NCBI RefSeq assembly: GCF_001014615.2
Contig: NZ_LBCQ02000005.1
Span: 248,001 to 312,000 of the forward strand
DNA length: 64,000 bases
From: Aquamicrobium sp. LC103
GTDB taxonomy: Bacteria; Pseudomonadota; Alphaproteobacteria; Rhizobiales; Rhizobiaceae
Direction of reading: 5' to 3'
Both the position numbers and the translations under genes were made by a program. Under the pieces are notes generated by a model. It was not told the origin of the DNA. It did no database searches and saw only the letters and a list, made by a program, of their open reading frames with translations. Below, piece after piece: positions 7,755 to 16,203 of the stretch. How positions within the stretch are numbered: the first letter of the stretch is position 1; the number at the start of each line of letters is the position of its first letter.

Positions 7755-9791
7755 CTACAGATCCTTGGCGAGACGCAGCGCATCGTAGATGGCTGCGTGG
7801 GTGTTTCGCGCGGCGACTGCATCGCCGATGCGGAACAGCTGGAACGAGCCGTCCGGGTTGCCCGCGCGCGATTGAGGCCTCCCGGCGATGAGGTCCTCAT
7901 GCGAGACCGCGCCCAGATTGCGTGACATCGGCTTGAGTTCGAAATAGAGCTCATCGAGCGGGATGGTGCCGTGGTTGACGACCACCTGGTCGTATGAGCG
8001 TTCCTTGCGAACGCCGCCATAATCGCTGCCGATGACCGCCCGAAGCTGATTGCCGTCCCTGTGAATCTCCTCGAGGCGGAACGTGACCGTGAAGCTCGCA
8101 TCCAGCTTCTGCAGCGAGCGCATGTAGGGAACGAGATTCATCGCCATCACCTCCGGCGCGAACGACCGGTCCGGAGTCATGATCTCGACCTTCGCGCCAC
8201 TTTTGGCAATCGCCTCCGCCGCCTGCAGGGCTGCATGGTCGCCCGCGTCGTCATAGACGAGGACGTTCGAGCCGGGCTTCACGTCCCCGGCGATGATGTC
8301 CCACGAGGAAATGACGAGCTCGTTTCCCGCAACGAGCACTTCGGTGTGGGGTAGCCCGCCGGTCGCGACGATCACCGTGTCGGGCTCTTCCGAGAGAACC
8401 GTGTCGCGCTCCGCCCATGTGTTGTAGCGGATCGTGACGCCGAGCTTCTCGCATTGCGCCAGGCGCCAGTCGATGATGCCCATCATCTCCTGGCGCCGTG
8501 TGCTCTGGGTGGTCAGCTTGATCTGGCCTCCCGCGGAACCCGCAGCCTCGAAGACAATCACGTCGTGGCCGCGCTCTCCTGCGACACGCGCCGCCTCCAG
8601 TCCGCCGGGACCGGCTCCGACGATCACGACCTTGCGCTTTGCCGCCGCCCTGGCAATGTCGTGGGGCATGGACAGCTCGCGCCCCGTGGCCGCGTTGTGG
8701 ATGCAGTAGGCGGCTCCACCCTGGTAGATGCGGTCCAGGCAGTAGTTCGCGCCGACGCAGGGACGGATTTCATCTTCGCGTTTCTGCATGATCTTGCGGA
8801 CGATGTGCGGATCCGTCATGTGGGCGCGCGTCATGCCCACCATGTCGACCTTGCCCGTCGCGATCGCGTGCCGGGCGGTTGCCACATCCGGAATCCGCGC
8901 CGCGTGGAAAGTGGGGAACCCGGTCGCCGCGCGGATCTCTCCGGCGAAATCGAGATGCGGCGCACTCGCCATTCCCTGAATCGGGATCACGTCGGTCAGG
9001 CCCGCGTCGGTGTCGATATGGCCGCGTATGACGTTCAGGAAGTCGACAAGGCCGCTGTCCTTCAGGCGTTTCGATATCTCGAAGCCCTCGCTCTTCCCGT
9101 TGCCGCCGGGAAGCGCCTCGTCGACGGTGTAGCGAATGCCGAGGATGAACTCCCGGCCCACCCGTTCGCGGATCGCATGAAGAACGTCGAACATGAACCG
9201 CATGCGGTTCTGAAGCGGTCCGCCATACGGCTCCTCGAGCGTGTTTGTCAGGGGCGAGTTGAACTGATCCAGCAGGTGCCCGTAAGCCTCCAGCTCGATG
9301 CCGTCCATACCCGCCGCCTGCATGCGCTCGGCGGCATCGGCGAAGTCCTTGATGACGCGGGAAATATCCCAGTCTTCCATTTTTTTCGGAAAAGCTCTGT
9401 GCGCGGCCTCCCTCTCATGGGACGGCGCGACCACTGGCAGCCAGTCGCCCTTGTCCCAGCGTGTGCGCCGGCCCAGATGGGTGAGCTGGATCATCACCGC
9501 CGTTCCATGTTCGTGGCAGGCATCGACCAGATCCCTGAGCCACGGCACGACCTCGTCCTTGTAGGCCAGGATGTTGTTGAAGACGGGCGGGCTGTCCCGG
9601 GACACCGCCGCCGATCCCGCCGTCATGGTCAGCGCCACGCCGCCCTTGGCGCGCTCGGCGTGATAGGCCCGATAGCGCTCCTTCGGCAGTCCGTCTTCGG
9701 GATAGGCAGGCTCATGGGAGGTGACCATGATACGGTTGCGCAGCGTGAGGTGCTTGAGCCGATAGGGCTGCAAGAGAGGATCGTTGGTCAT
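7755..9791 (-). CDS. TMADH-like flavoprotein, probable N-methylproline demethylase
   Basis: 678 aa. The N-terminal half is an old-yellow-enzyme TIM barrel (LRNRIMVTSHEP, DGIELEAYGHLLDQFNSPLTN, GGPLQNRMRF) that binds FMN. The C-terminal half is an NAD(P)/FAD disulfide-reductase-type fold with VVIVGAGPGGLEAARVAGERGHDVIVFE near 388. The architecture matches trimethylamine/dimethylamine dehydrogenase, 2,4-dienoyl-CoA reductase and rhizobial StcD-type N-methylproline demethylases. The Fe-S motif reads C345-x2-A348-x2-C351-x11-C363, so the second cysteine ligand of the canonical C-x2-C-x2-C-x11-12-C set is alanine. With proVWX, an MttB-family gene and a ProC-like gene around it, oxidative removal of an N-methyl from a betaine breakdown product is likely. 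It diverges from the TetR/proC pair. Confidence 0.8.
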   Translation of the reverse strand: MTNDPLLQPYRLKHLTLRNRIMVTSHEPAYPEDGLPKERYRAYHAERAKGGVALTMTAGSAAVSRDSPPVFNNILAYKDEVVPWLRDLVDACHEHGTAVMIQLTHLGRRTRWDKGDWLPVVAPSHEREAAHRAFPKKMEDWDISRVIKDFADAAERMQAAGMDGIELEAYGHLLDQFNSPLTNTLEEPYGGPLQNRMRFMFDVLHAIRERVGREFILGIRYTVDEALPGGNGKSEGFEISKRLKDSGLVDFLNVIRGHIDTDAGLTDVIPIQGMASAPHLDFAGEIRAATGFPTFHAARIPDVATARHAIATGKVDMVGMTRAHMTDPHIVRKIMQKREDEIRPCVGANYCLDRIYQGGAAYCIHNAATGRELSMPHDIARAAAKRKVVIVGAGPGGLEAARVAGERGHDVIVFEAAGSAGGQIKLTTQSTRRQEMMGIIDWRLAQCEKLGVTIRYNTWAERDTVLSEEPDTVIVATGGLPHTEVLVAGNELVISSWDIIAGDVKPGSNVLVYDDAGDHAALQAAEAIAKSGAKVEIMTPDRSFAPEVMAMNLVPYMRSLQKLDASFTVTFRLEEIHRDGNQLRAVIGSDYGGVRKERSYDQVVVNHGTIPLDELYFELKPMSRNLGAVSHEDLIAGRPQSRAGNPDGSFQLFRIGDAVAARNTHAAIYDALRLAKDL

Positions 9792-9834
9792 GGCCAGCCT
9801 GCGTGCCTCCGATTGTCCCGATTATTGATTGCAC

Positions 9835-9917
9835 GCTGTACACCGATGTCAAGTATCAAGTCATAAGTGTTCGCTTTAGATCACCCTAGGTCGAGTTTGT
9901 TGACATAGCTGTACAGC
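9835..9917. promoter_or_regulatory. paired TGTACA palindromes between the demethylase and TetR genes
   Basis: GCTGTACACC (9835-9844) and the perfect palindrome GCTGTACAGC (9908-9917) lie 73 bp apart, close to seven helical turns, in the 150-168-bp divergent region. A TTGACA at 9900-9905 sits just before the second copy, so that copy falls in the likely core promoter of the rightward genes. These are plausible operators for the adjacent TetR-type regulator, allowing looping repression of both directions; the role is inferred. Confidence 0.45.
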
Positions 9918-9959
9918 GGGCTCATCTTGCTATGTCGTTGAATGCGAAGGGAGATGCGC

Positions 9960-10613
9960 GTGAATGAGGTAACCTGGCGAGGGTCCAGGGAGGTCTGGCT
10001 GTCCGTTGCCTATGAGGCGCTGATCGATTCCGGAGTGGATGCGGTCAGAATCCTTCCGCTCGCGAACAAGCTCAACCTTTCGCGCACCAGCTTCTACTGG
10101 TTCTTCGCTGATCGCGAAGCCTTGCTCGCCGCCCTCCTGCAGAGCTGGAAGTCGAAGAATACCGACGGCATAGGCCGGCGCTGCGCGGCTTATGCAGAGA
10201 GCGTCGCGGAAGCCATGCTGAACGTCTTCGATTGCTGGCTTGACCGGTCCCTCTTCGACTCGCAGTTCGAGTTCGCAGTCCGTAGTTGGGCGCTTCAGTC
10301 CTCCGAAGTCGCGGCCGAAGTCGAGGCGGCGGATGCCGCCAGGATCGGCGCGCTCAGGGAGATGTTCGTCCGCTTCGGCTATCCGGAGCACTCCGCGGAC
10401 GTCCGCGCCCGTACCATCTATCTCGTCCAGATCGGCTATATCTCGATGAATACGCAGGAGGAGATCGCCGAACGCATGAAGCGCATCCCGGACTATGTCG
10501 AGATATTCACGGGACAGGTTCCGGAGCGGCGCGAGATGGAGAGATTCGCGGCAAGACATGGTTTTTCGCTCGACGCGGCGGCAGAAAGCGGAAAGCCGCG
10601 GAGGAAACGATGA
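9960..10613 (+). CDS. TetR/AcrR-family regulator
   Basis: About 217 aa from GTG 9960, preferred because AAGGGAG at 9947-9953 is correctly spaced; in-frame ATGs at 9942 and 9954 are alternatives. The N-terminal 60 residues give a TetR helix-turn-helix (VWLSVAYEALIDSGVDAVRILPLANKLNLSRTSFYWFFADREALLAALL), followed by an all-helical ligand domain with an FLIQIGYISM-like C-terminal part (YLVQIGYISMNTQEEIAERMKRIPDYVEIFTG). The stop overlaps the proC-like start by 4 bp (ATGA). It is therefore co-transcribed with proC and divergent from the demethylase gene. Its likely targets are the TGTACA palindromes upstream. Confidence 0.85.
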   Translation: MNEVTWRGSREVWLSVAYEALIDSGVDAVRILPLANKLNLSRTSFYWFFADREALLAALLQSWKSKNTDGIGRRCAAYAESVAEAMLNVFDCWLDRSLFDSQFEFAVRSWALQSSEVAAEVEAADAARIGALREMFVRFGYPEHSADVRARTIYLVQIGYISMNTQEEIAERMKRIPDYVEIFTGQVPERREMERFAARHGFSLDAAAESGKPRRKR

Positions 10614-11434
10614 GCCGGGCGCCCACGGTCGGCATAATCGGCGGAGGCGGGTGGCTCGGCGGATCCATCGCCTCGCAGGCGCTCGCCGCCGGCGCGGTCT
10701 CCGAGAACGCCTTGATCGTCTCATCGCGATCTCCCAGGGCTGGCCGGCTTGCGCAATGGCCTGCCGTGGAGTGGACGGCCGACAACGAGGATCTGATTCG
10801 ACGAAGCGATGTCGTCATTCTGTCCGTGCGCCCTCACCAGTTCTTCGAGCTTGCGCTCGACCTAACTGGAAAGCTTGCGATTTCGGTGATGGCCGGCGTG
10901 TCGATGAACACGCTTCGATCCCGCCTGGGAACGGCCCGTTTGGTCAGGTCGATGCCGAACGCCGCTGCCGAGATAGGGTTGTCGTATACGCCGTGGCTGG
11001 CCGGCGCCGGCGTGACAGAGCAGGACCGCGCCTTCATCAGCGCGCTGTTCGAGAGCTGCGGCACGGCCGACGAGGTCGCCAGCGAGGACCAGCTCGATTA
11101 TCTGACCGGGCTCAGCGGATCGGGTCCTGCGTTTCCCGCCTTGCTTGCCAGCGCGATGATGTCTCATGCGCAGGCGCGGGGACTGCCGCCTGAAATCGCG
11201 CGGCGAGCGGTCATTGGGGTCGTCTGCAATGCAAGCCGCCTTCTGACCATGGGCGATGCCACGCCCGAGCAGGCGGTTCGGACCTTCATCGACTACGATG
11301 GGACGACCGCGGCGGGGCTGAGGCGGATGATGCATGACGGGTTTGCCGAAGCGGTCCATGCCGGGCTCGATGCGGCCGCCTCGGCCGCGACGGCGATGGA
11401 CGGTGCGAGGGGTCGGCCCACCGGATCTGCGTGA
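10610..11434 (+). CDS. pyrroline-5-carboxylate reductase family protein
   Basis: 274 aa from ATG 10610, which overlaps the TetR stop. ProC-type reductases make proline from 1-pyrroline-5-carboxylate with NAD(P)H. Visible motifs: N-terminal Rossmann GIIGGGGWLGGSIA, RSMPNAAAEIGLSYTPW near 108, LTGLSGSGPAFPALL near 163, and the C-terminal proline-site region near 220-245 (TPEQAVRTFIDYDGTTAAGLRRMMHDGF). The family signature has G instead of A or V at a few places (GTTAAGL for the usual GGTT.AGL), so a divergent substrate is possible, for example a cyclic imine formed during betaine or hydroxyproline breakdown. Co-transcription with a TetR gene beside an N-methylproline-type demethylase supports a catabolic role rather than housekeeping proline synthesis. 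Confidence 0.82.
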   Translation: MSRAPTVGIIGGGGWLGGSIASQALAAGAVSENALIVSSRSPRAGRLAQWPAVEWTADNEDLIRRSDVVILSVRPHQFFELALDLTGKLAISVMAGVSMNTLRSRLGTARLVRSMPNAAAEIGLSYTPWLAGAGVTEQDRAFISALFESCGTADEVASEDQLDYLTGLSGSGPAFPALLASAMMSHAQARGLPPEIARRAVIGVVCNASRLLTMGDATPEQAVRTFIDYDGTTAAGLRRMMHDGFAEAVHAGLDAAASAATAMDGARGRPTGSA

Positions 11435-11455
11435 ATCGCCAAGGCGGAGACAATC

Positions 11456-12229
11456 TCAACGGTTGTTGGCGAATGGCTGGGCGATGCCGGCTAACATCCG
11501 TTTCCTGATGATGTGGATGCCGTCGGCGTCTGCAACGCGATCGGTCAGATAGGCGGCAAAGCCGCCATAGCGCTCGTCCATATGCCGCAGGAAGCTCAAC
11601 ATCGCCGCTGGTTCACTGGCCAGAAGCCTGCTCGACACTGTTTCGTCGAGGCCTCGCGCCACGGCATGCCCCTTGAGCTTCTCCATCAGCGCGCCGGCTA
11701 TGGTGGCCGTCATCGCGTAGTCGGCCGCGATCTGGTCATCATCGACGCCCGCCAGCGACAGGAGCATGGCTGCGACGATGCCGGTTCTGTCCTTGCCTGC
11801 CGTGCAATTGAAGAGGACAATGCCCTTTTCCGCATGCGCAATGGTGAGCGCCACCCTGGCGATCGCCGGATGGCATCGGTCGGCTGCTTCGATGTAGCGG
11901 GCAGCGAGATCGAATCCGCTCGTGTCGGTCATCATCGCGTCGACCGGCGCAAGCCCGTCGAACAGCGGGACGTGATGATAGCGCACTTCCTCGTGATCGG
12001 CGAAGACGCTCGGCTGGCGCGCAATTTCCCCGTCGCTGCGCAGGTCGATGACCGTGCGCAGCCCAAGTTGCAGCAGCATCTGGATGTCGTCGGAGTTCAG
12101 TTCGTGCAGCGCATCGGCGCGCAGGAACGAGCGCCAGCGTGTCGTGCCGCCCGCCGCGGTGGCGTAACCGCCAAGGTCGCGGACATTGTGGGCGCCGTCG
12201 AGGCGGATGTGACGTTCATAAGGGGTCAT
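11456..12229 (-). CDS. tyrosine-protein-phosphatase-like protein (Y_phosphatase3 family)
   Basis: 257 aa. The N-terminal LDGAHNVRDLGGYATAAGGTTRWRSFLRADALHELNSDD is the family hallmark. The P-loop is CTAGKDRTG at about residues 142-150, with catalytic Cys and Arg present; the residue before the Cys is Asn where many members have His. Family members dephosphorylate phosphotyrosine or phosphoinositides, and several act on small phosphoesters. It is the last gene of a Ugp-like transporter operon, sharing a 1-bp TGATG junction with the permease. Together with the phosphodiesterase upstream this suggests processing of an imported phosphate ester, but the real substrate is unknown. Confidence 0.82.
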   Translation of the reverse strand: MTPYERHIRLDGAHNVRDLGGYATAAGGTTRWRSFLRADALHELNSDDIQMLLQLGLRTVIDLRSDGEIARQPSVFADHEEVRYHHVPLFDGLAPVDAMMTDTSGFDLAARYIEAADRCHPAIARVALTIAHAEKGIVLFNCTAGKDRTGIVAAMLLSLAGVDDDQIAADYAMTATIAGALMEKLKGHAVARGLDETVSSRLLASEPAAMLSFLRHMDERYGGFAAYLTDRVADADGIHIIRKRMLAGIAQPFANNR

Positions 12230-13047
12230 CAGCGTATACCGGATTTCATGAAGGATTCGACGACTTGCCTCTGCAGGGCGAGATATATGCCGAGTATCGG
12301 CAATGATGCCAGTGTGGCGGCCGCCATCAGCAGCCCCCAGTCATTACCTTCCTGGGTCATGAAGAACTGCAGGCCGATCTGTACGACGGAATTCTCGATC
12401 TTGCGGATGAGCAGCAGCGGCCAGAAATAGTCGTTCCATGCCGAAATGAAGCAGAGGATCGCGATCGAGGCGAGGGGCGCGCGCAGGTTGGGGATGACGA
12501 CTTCCAGCAAGGTGCGCAGGCTGCCCGCGCCGTCCATGCGGGCGGCCTCGACGACCTCGCGGGGAAATCCGCGCATCGCATTGTAGAGCACCAGCACCGC
12601 GAAGGCCGCTGCCGCATTGGGGATGACGAGGCCCGCGAGGCTGTCGAGCAGGCCAAGTTTCGTCGCCAGCACGTAATTGGGGATCATCACCACCTGGAAC
12701 GGCACCAGCCACGACAGCGCGATGAGCGAATGAGCGAGCCGCCCGCCAGGAAAGCGCCAACGCACCAGCGCCCAGGCCGCAAGCAGCCCCGTGGCAACCT
12801 GCGCCAGCGTGGTGGCCGTCGCCATGACGAAGGTGTTCCACAGGATCGCCAGGATCGGCATCGCGGCCATGACGTCGCGATAATTGTCGAGCGTCGGAGC
12901 GGATGGCCAGAAGCTGGTCGAAAAGATTTCGTTGGGCGGCCGAAAGGAGGTTTGAACCATCCAATAGACCGGAAAGAGAGCGAGAGCCGACAGCGCCACC
13001 ATCACGGCATGGGCGCTGAGACGCGTCAGTCGGTCGTTATTCGTCAT
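12229..13047 (-). CDS. ABC transporter permease, UgpE/MalG type
   Basis: 272 aa inner-membrane subunit of a carbohydrate- or glycerol-3-phosphate-type importer. Six hydrophobic segments are visible, the first at about 15-35 (HAVMVALSALALFPVYWMVQTSF). The cytoplasmic EAA loop reads EVVEAARMDGAGSLRTLLEVVIPNLRAPLASIAI near 185, and the C-terminal QRQVVESFMKSGIR tail is typical of UgpE/MalG homologues. It overlaps the partner permease by 11 bp and the phosphatase gene by 1 bp, so tight co-translation is expected. Confidence 0.9.
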   Translation of the reverse strand: MTNNDRLTRLSAHAVMVALSALALFPVYWMVQTSFRPPNEIFSTSFWPSAPTLDNYRDVMAAMPILAILWNTFVMATATTLAQVATGLLAAWALVRWRFPGGRLAHSLIALSWLVPFQVVMIPNYVLATKLGLLDSLAGLVIPNAAAAFAVLVLYNAMRGFPREVVEAARMDGAGSLRTLLEVVIPNLRAPLASIAILCFISAWNDYFWPLLLIRKIENSVVQIGLQFFMTQEGNDWGLLMAAATLASLPILGIYLALQRQVVESFMKSGIR

Positions 13048-13972
13048 AGACGGCGAGCCTCTTCATGAGGGCGAGACAGGCGAGCGCGATAAAGCCGAAG
13101 ACGAGGAAGACGAGGACGCCCGCGGCCGTGCTCCAGCCGGCCGACATGGTCATGAAGCCATATTCCCACATCAGGTAGTAGACGTTGGTGGTCGACCCCA
13201 GCGGCCCGCCGCCGGTCAATGCATTGATGTAGACGAAGCTCCATTGCGCCCCGAAGAGGATGGTCATCATGGTGAGCAGCAGGATGGTTGGCGACAGCAG
13301 CGGCAGGCGGATGTCGCGCAAGATCTGCCACGGTCGCGCGCCGTCCATGCGCGCCGCCTCGACATAACTCGGACTGATGGCGCTGTCGGCGGCGGCAAAC
13401 AGCAGCGTGGAGAAACCGATCAGCTTCCAGCCGGTGATCCACACCAACGTCCACAAGGCCACTTGTGGATCGCGCAGGAAGCCCACGGCGTCGAAGCCCA
13501 GTCCACGCAGCCAGGCATTCACCAGCCCATGATCTTCGTTCAGCAGCCAGCGCCATACGATGGCGGCGACGATCGGTGCGACGATCATCGGCACGAAGAT
13601 GAGTGCGCGGTAGACGTTGCGCATCGGTCCTTTCAGGCTTGCCGTCAGAAGTGCGACCGCAAGCGGCACGCCGACCGAAAGCGGCAGCAGCCCGAGCGTA
13701 TAAAGGACGGTGTTGACCACCGCCCGACGCATGTCCGGCAGCGTGAGGAGATTGGCGTAGTTATCGAAGCCGACATAGCGCGGCTGAGAGCGCGGCAGCA
13801 TGTTCCACTGGTAAAAGGACAGTTCGAAAGCCTTCAGCAGCGGCACATAGGTCCAGATCACGAGCACGGCGAGCGCGGGCACCAGATAGAGCCACGGCTC
13901 GGCGGCGCGAAGCCGAAAGGGTAGGGCCCGGCGCGGTACGGCGTGAGGAACGGCGAGAACGGTATCGGTCAT
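13037..13972 (-). CDS. ABC transporter permease, UgpA/MalF type
   Basis: 311 aa with six membrane segments; the first is AEPWLYLVPALAVLVIWTYVPLLKAFELSFY at about 25-55. The EAA motif is YVEAARMDGARPWQILRDIRLPLLSPTILLLTMMTI near 205. A PRYVGFDNYANLLTLPDMRRAVVNT periplasmic stretch follows the first helix, as in UgpA homologues. It pairs with the following permease to form the channel. Confidence 0.9.
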   Translation of the reverse strand: MTDTVLAVPHAVPRRALPFRLRAAEPWLYLVPALAVLVIWTYVPLLKAFELSFYQWNMLPRSQPRYVGFDNYANLLTLPDMRRAVVNTVLYTLGLLPLSVGVPLAVALLTASLKGPMRNVYRALIFVPMIVAPIVAAIVWRWLLNEDHGLVNAWLRGLGFDAVGFLRDPQVALWTLVWITGWKLIGFSTLLFAAADSAISPSYVEAARMDGARPWQILRDIRLPLLSPTILLLTMMTILFGAQWSFVYINALTGGGPLGSTTNVYYLMWEYGFMTMSAGWSTAAGVLVFLVFGFIALACLALMKRLAVYDE

Positions 13973-14027
13973 CTCGATCGGAAAAATCTGGCGCCGGAGC
14001 GCAAGGCTCCGGCGCTGGTTGGCGCTC

Positions 14028-15326
14028 TCAGTTCGGCATCAGCGGCTGGGCGCGTTCCTGGGCCGCGCGCAGCACTTCGTGGGGATCACCGGTGCCGAAG
14101 ACCGCTTCGGTCATCGCATCCTTCATCATGTTCTCGACCTGACGATAGTTCGGACCGCCGAAGGCGACATTGGGGGTCAGGCGTTCGAGTTGCTCGAGAT
14201 TGGCGCGGTATTTAGGATTCGTCTCGATCCACGCCTTGAGATAGCGCGGGTCGTCGAGCGTGCCGAGGCGCAGCGGCAGATAGCCGATCTTGGTGGTGAT
14301 GATGGTGTAGGCCTCATCGGAGGTGAGGAACTTCATCAACTCCCATGCCGCGCGCTGCTTTACCGGATCCTGCGAGAACATGAAGATGGCGGAGCCGGAA
14401 TTGGTCGGCGCGGTCGGCTTCTCGCCAAAGGCGGGCATCGGAGCAAGCCCCAGCTCGAAATTGCCTTCGGCCGCGCTTTCCAGACGATTCAGCACGGCGG
14501 AGGTGTAAAGGAACATGCCGAGATTGCCTGACTGGAACGTATCGAGATGAGCGCCGACATCGATGCGCGCATGGGCGCCGGCATCCATCAGGTCGCGCAG
14601 CATAGCCACGGCATCCGCCTGATCCTTCTCGGCGAAGGCGAGGATGTTGCCCTCACGGACCTTCCCGCCATTGGACATCACGATCGACTGGTAGACGAAG
14701 GTGCCGTCGGTCGGACCATAGGCGCCCGGAAAGAAGCCGTGCTTGCCGGCCTTCTCGGCGATCGCCTTGCCGGCAGCCTTGACCTCTTCCCAGGTGCGCG
14801 GCGGCTGATCGGGATCGAGTCCCGCCTCGTGGAACAGATCCCGGTTGATGAACATCACCGGCGTGGAGAAAACATAGGCAAGGCCGTAGGTCTTGCCGTC
14901 CACCTGGCCAAGAGCGAGACCGGACGGCACAAAGCCGGCCGCGTGGGCCGTCAGGTCCTCGCCGGCGATATCTTCGAGAGGCTGCGCGCCGAGCTGTTCG
15001 GCGGCGTAGATGAGGTCGCGGAAGACGAGTTGCGCGACATCGACGTCCTGCCCGGCCACCATGTCGGCCTGCACGCGGCTCAGCACCTCGTTGGAGGGGG
15101 CGCCGATGGGCTCGACCTTGATCATCGGATTGGCCTTTTCGAACGCCGCTATGAGTTCGAGCGTCGCCTCGCGGCCGATGCCGGCCGTAGCCAGGTTGTA
15201 GTTGTAGAAGGAAATCGTCACCGGCTCGGTGACGCTCTCGGCCATCTGAGCGCTGGCGGTGCCGAGCGTGCCGGACAGCGCCATGCACGCCGAAACCGCG
15301 ATGGCGAGGAATTTTCTGCGGATCAT
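14028..15326 (-). CDS. extracellular solute-binding protein, family 1 (UgpB-like)
   Basis: 432 aa with a signal peptide of about 26 residues (MIRRKFLAIAVSACMALSGTLGTASAQ). This is the periplasmic receptor of the transporter. Features of the UgpB/MalE-type fold: VTISFYNYNLATAGIGREATLELIAAFEKANPMIKVE near the mature N-terminus, GKTYGLAYVFSTPVMFINRDLFHEAGLDPDQPPRTWEEVKAAGKAI near 145, and SGSAIFMFSQDPVKQRAAWELMKFLTSDEAY near 310. Family-1 receptors bind sugars, polyols or glycerophosphodiesters. The phosphodiesterase and phosphatase in the operon favour a phosphorylated ligand, which is inference. Confidence 0.88.
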   Translation of the reverse strand: MIRRKFLAIAVSACMALSGTLGTASAQMAESVTEPVTISFYNYNLATAGIGREATLELIAAFEKANPMIKVEPIGAPSNEVLSRVQADMVAGQDVDVAQLVFRDLIYAAEQLGAQPLEDIAGEDLTAHAAGFVPSGLALGQVDGKTYGLAYVFSTPVMFINRDLFHEAGLDPDQPPRTWEEVKAAGKAIAEKAGKHGFFPGAYGPTDGTFVYQSIVMSNGGKVREGNILAFAEKDQADAVAMLRDLMDAGAHARIDVGAHLDTFQSGNLGMFLYTSAVLNRLESAAEGNFELGLAPMPAFGEKPTAPTNSGSAIFMFSQDPVKQRAAWELMKFLTSDEAYTIITTKIGYLPLRLGTLDDPRYLKAWIETNPKYRANLEQLERLTPNVAFGGPNYRQVENMMKDAMTEAVFGTGDPHEVLRAAQERAQPLMPN

Positions 15327-15354
15327 AAGGGCGTCCTTTCAGACAAGGGAGAAC

Positions 15355-16203
15355 CTATTCGGCCGCCACTGGCACGGCCGCCGCCCGCTGGCGAAGCATC
15401 TCCAGCGGGTAGACGTTGAGTTCGGCGCGGTCGGTGGGCAACGGGACGAATGCGACCGACAGCCCGCTGCTGCGGATCGTGCCGATGGCGAAGGATGAGC
15501 CGCGCACCATCCGCAGGACGTCCGCACGCAGGATGTCGGTGGCCGCATGCTGGCCCATTCCGACGACGACCGGCACGCCGTTCCAGATGGAGACACGGTC
15601 GTGATGGATGTGACCGCTCAGAATGCCGATGATGTTGCGGCCCTTGAGCAGGCCTGCCAGCCGCGCGGAATGCTCGTAGGCGATGTGACGCCAGTGGGCA
15701 TCGTCGGGCCCTTCGCCAAGTGCCGGCGGGTGGTGCGACACGATCAGCTTCGGAAGCTCCGGATGCGTATCGAGCGCGGATGCCAGCCATTCGAACTGCT
15801 CGTCCTCGATGGAGCCGCCGATATAGCCCGGCGTGCTTGAATCGAGCGTGATGATGTGGATGTCGTCGATCACGCGGTCATGGAAGTAGGGCGCACCGGG
15901 TGGGCCGGCTTCAATGCCCATTCCGGTATAGAAGCCGTCGCGCGTATCATGATTGCCGATGGCGTAGACGACCGGCAGGTCTGTAGCCTCCATGACCTGC
16001 TTGAGCAGGGCATAGCTTTCCGTGTCGCCGCGATTGGTGAGATCGCCGCTGGCGACGAGGAAGCTCGGCTTCGGCTCGATCGTGGCAACCTGCGCAAGCA
16101 CCTGCCTGAGTGTGTCCACCGTGTTGTTGAACAGGTGATCGTCGGTAGCGGGATCGCCGATGTGAAGGTCGGTCAGATGAATGAAAGTGACTTCTCGAGA
16201 CAT
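15355..16203 (-). CDS. metallophosphoesterase, CpdA/GpdQ-like phosphodiesterase
   Basis: 282 aa with the full calcineurin-type binuclear metal site: DLHIGD (D-x-H) near residue 12, GDLTNRG near 53, GNHDTRDGF near 83, SHHPP near 158 and GHIHHD near 197. There is no signal peptide, so it acts in the cytoplasm. Homologues include cyclic-nucleotide phosphodiesterases and the glycerophosphodiesterase GpdQ. Its reading frame overlaps the upstream ATPase gene by 31 bp, so the two are translated together. With a Ugp-like importer it probably hydrolyses an imported phosphodiester, giving a monoester the phosphatase-like protein could handle. Cyclic nucleotide signalling is the main alternative. Confidence 0.85.
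   Translation of the reverse strand: MSREVTFIHLTDLHIGDPATDDHLFNNTVDTLRQVLAQVATIEPKPSFLVASGDLTNRGDTESYALLKQVMEATDLPVVYAIGNHDTRDGFYTGMGIEAGPPGAPYFHDRVIDDIHIITLDSSTPGYIGGSIEDEQFEWLASALDTHPELPKLIVSHHPPALGEGPDDAHWRHIAYEHSARLAGLLKGRNIIGILSGHIHHDRVSIWNGVPVVVGMGQHAATDILRADVLRMVRGSSFAIGTIRSSGLSVAFVPLPTDRAELNVYPLEMLRQRAAAVPVAAE

Noticed and set aside
8454-9866. 470-aa open frame opposite the TMADH-like gene
   Set aside because: High-GC antisense frame; the minus-strand protein has complete flavin, Fe-S and Rossmann motifs.
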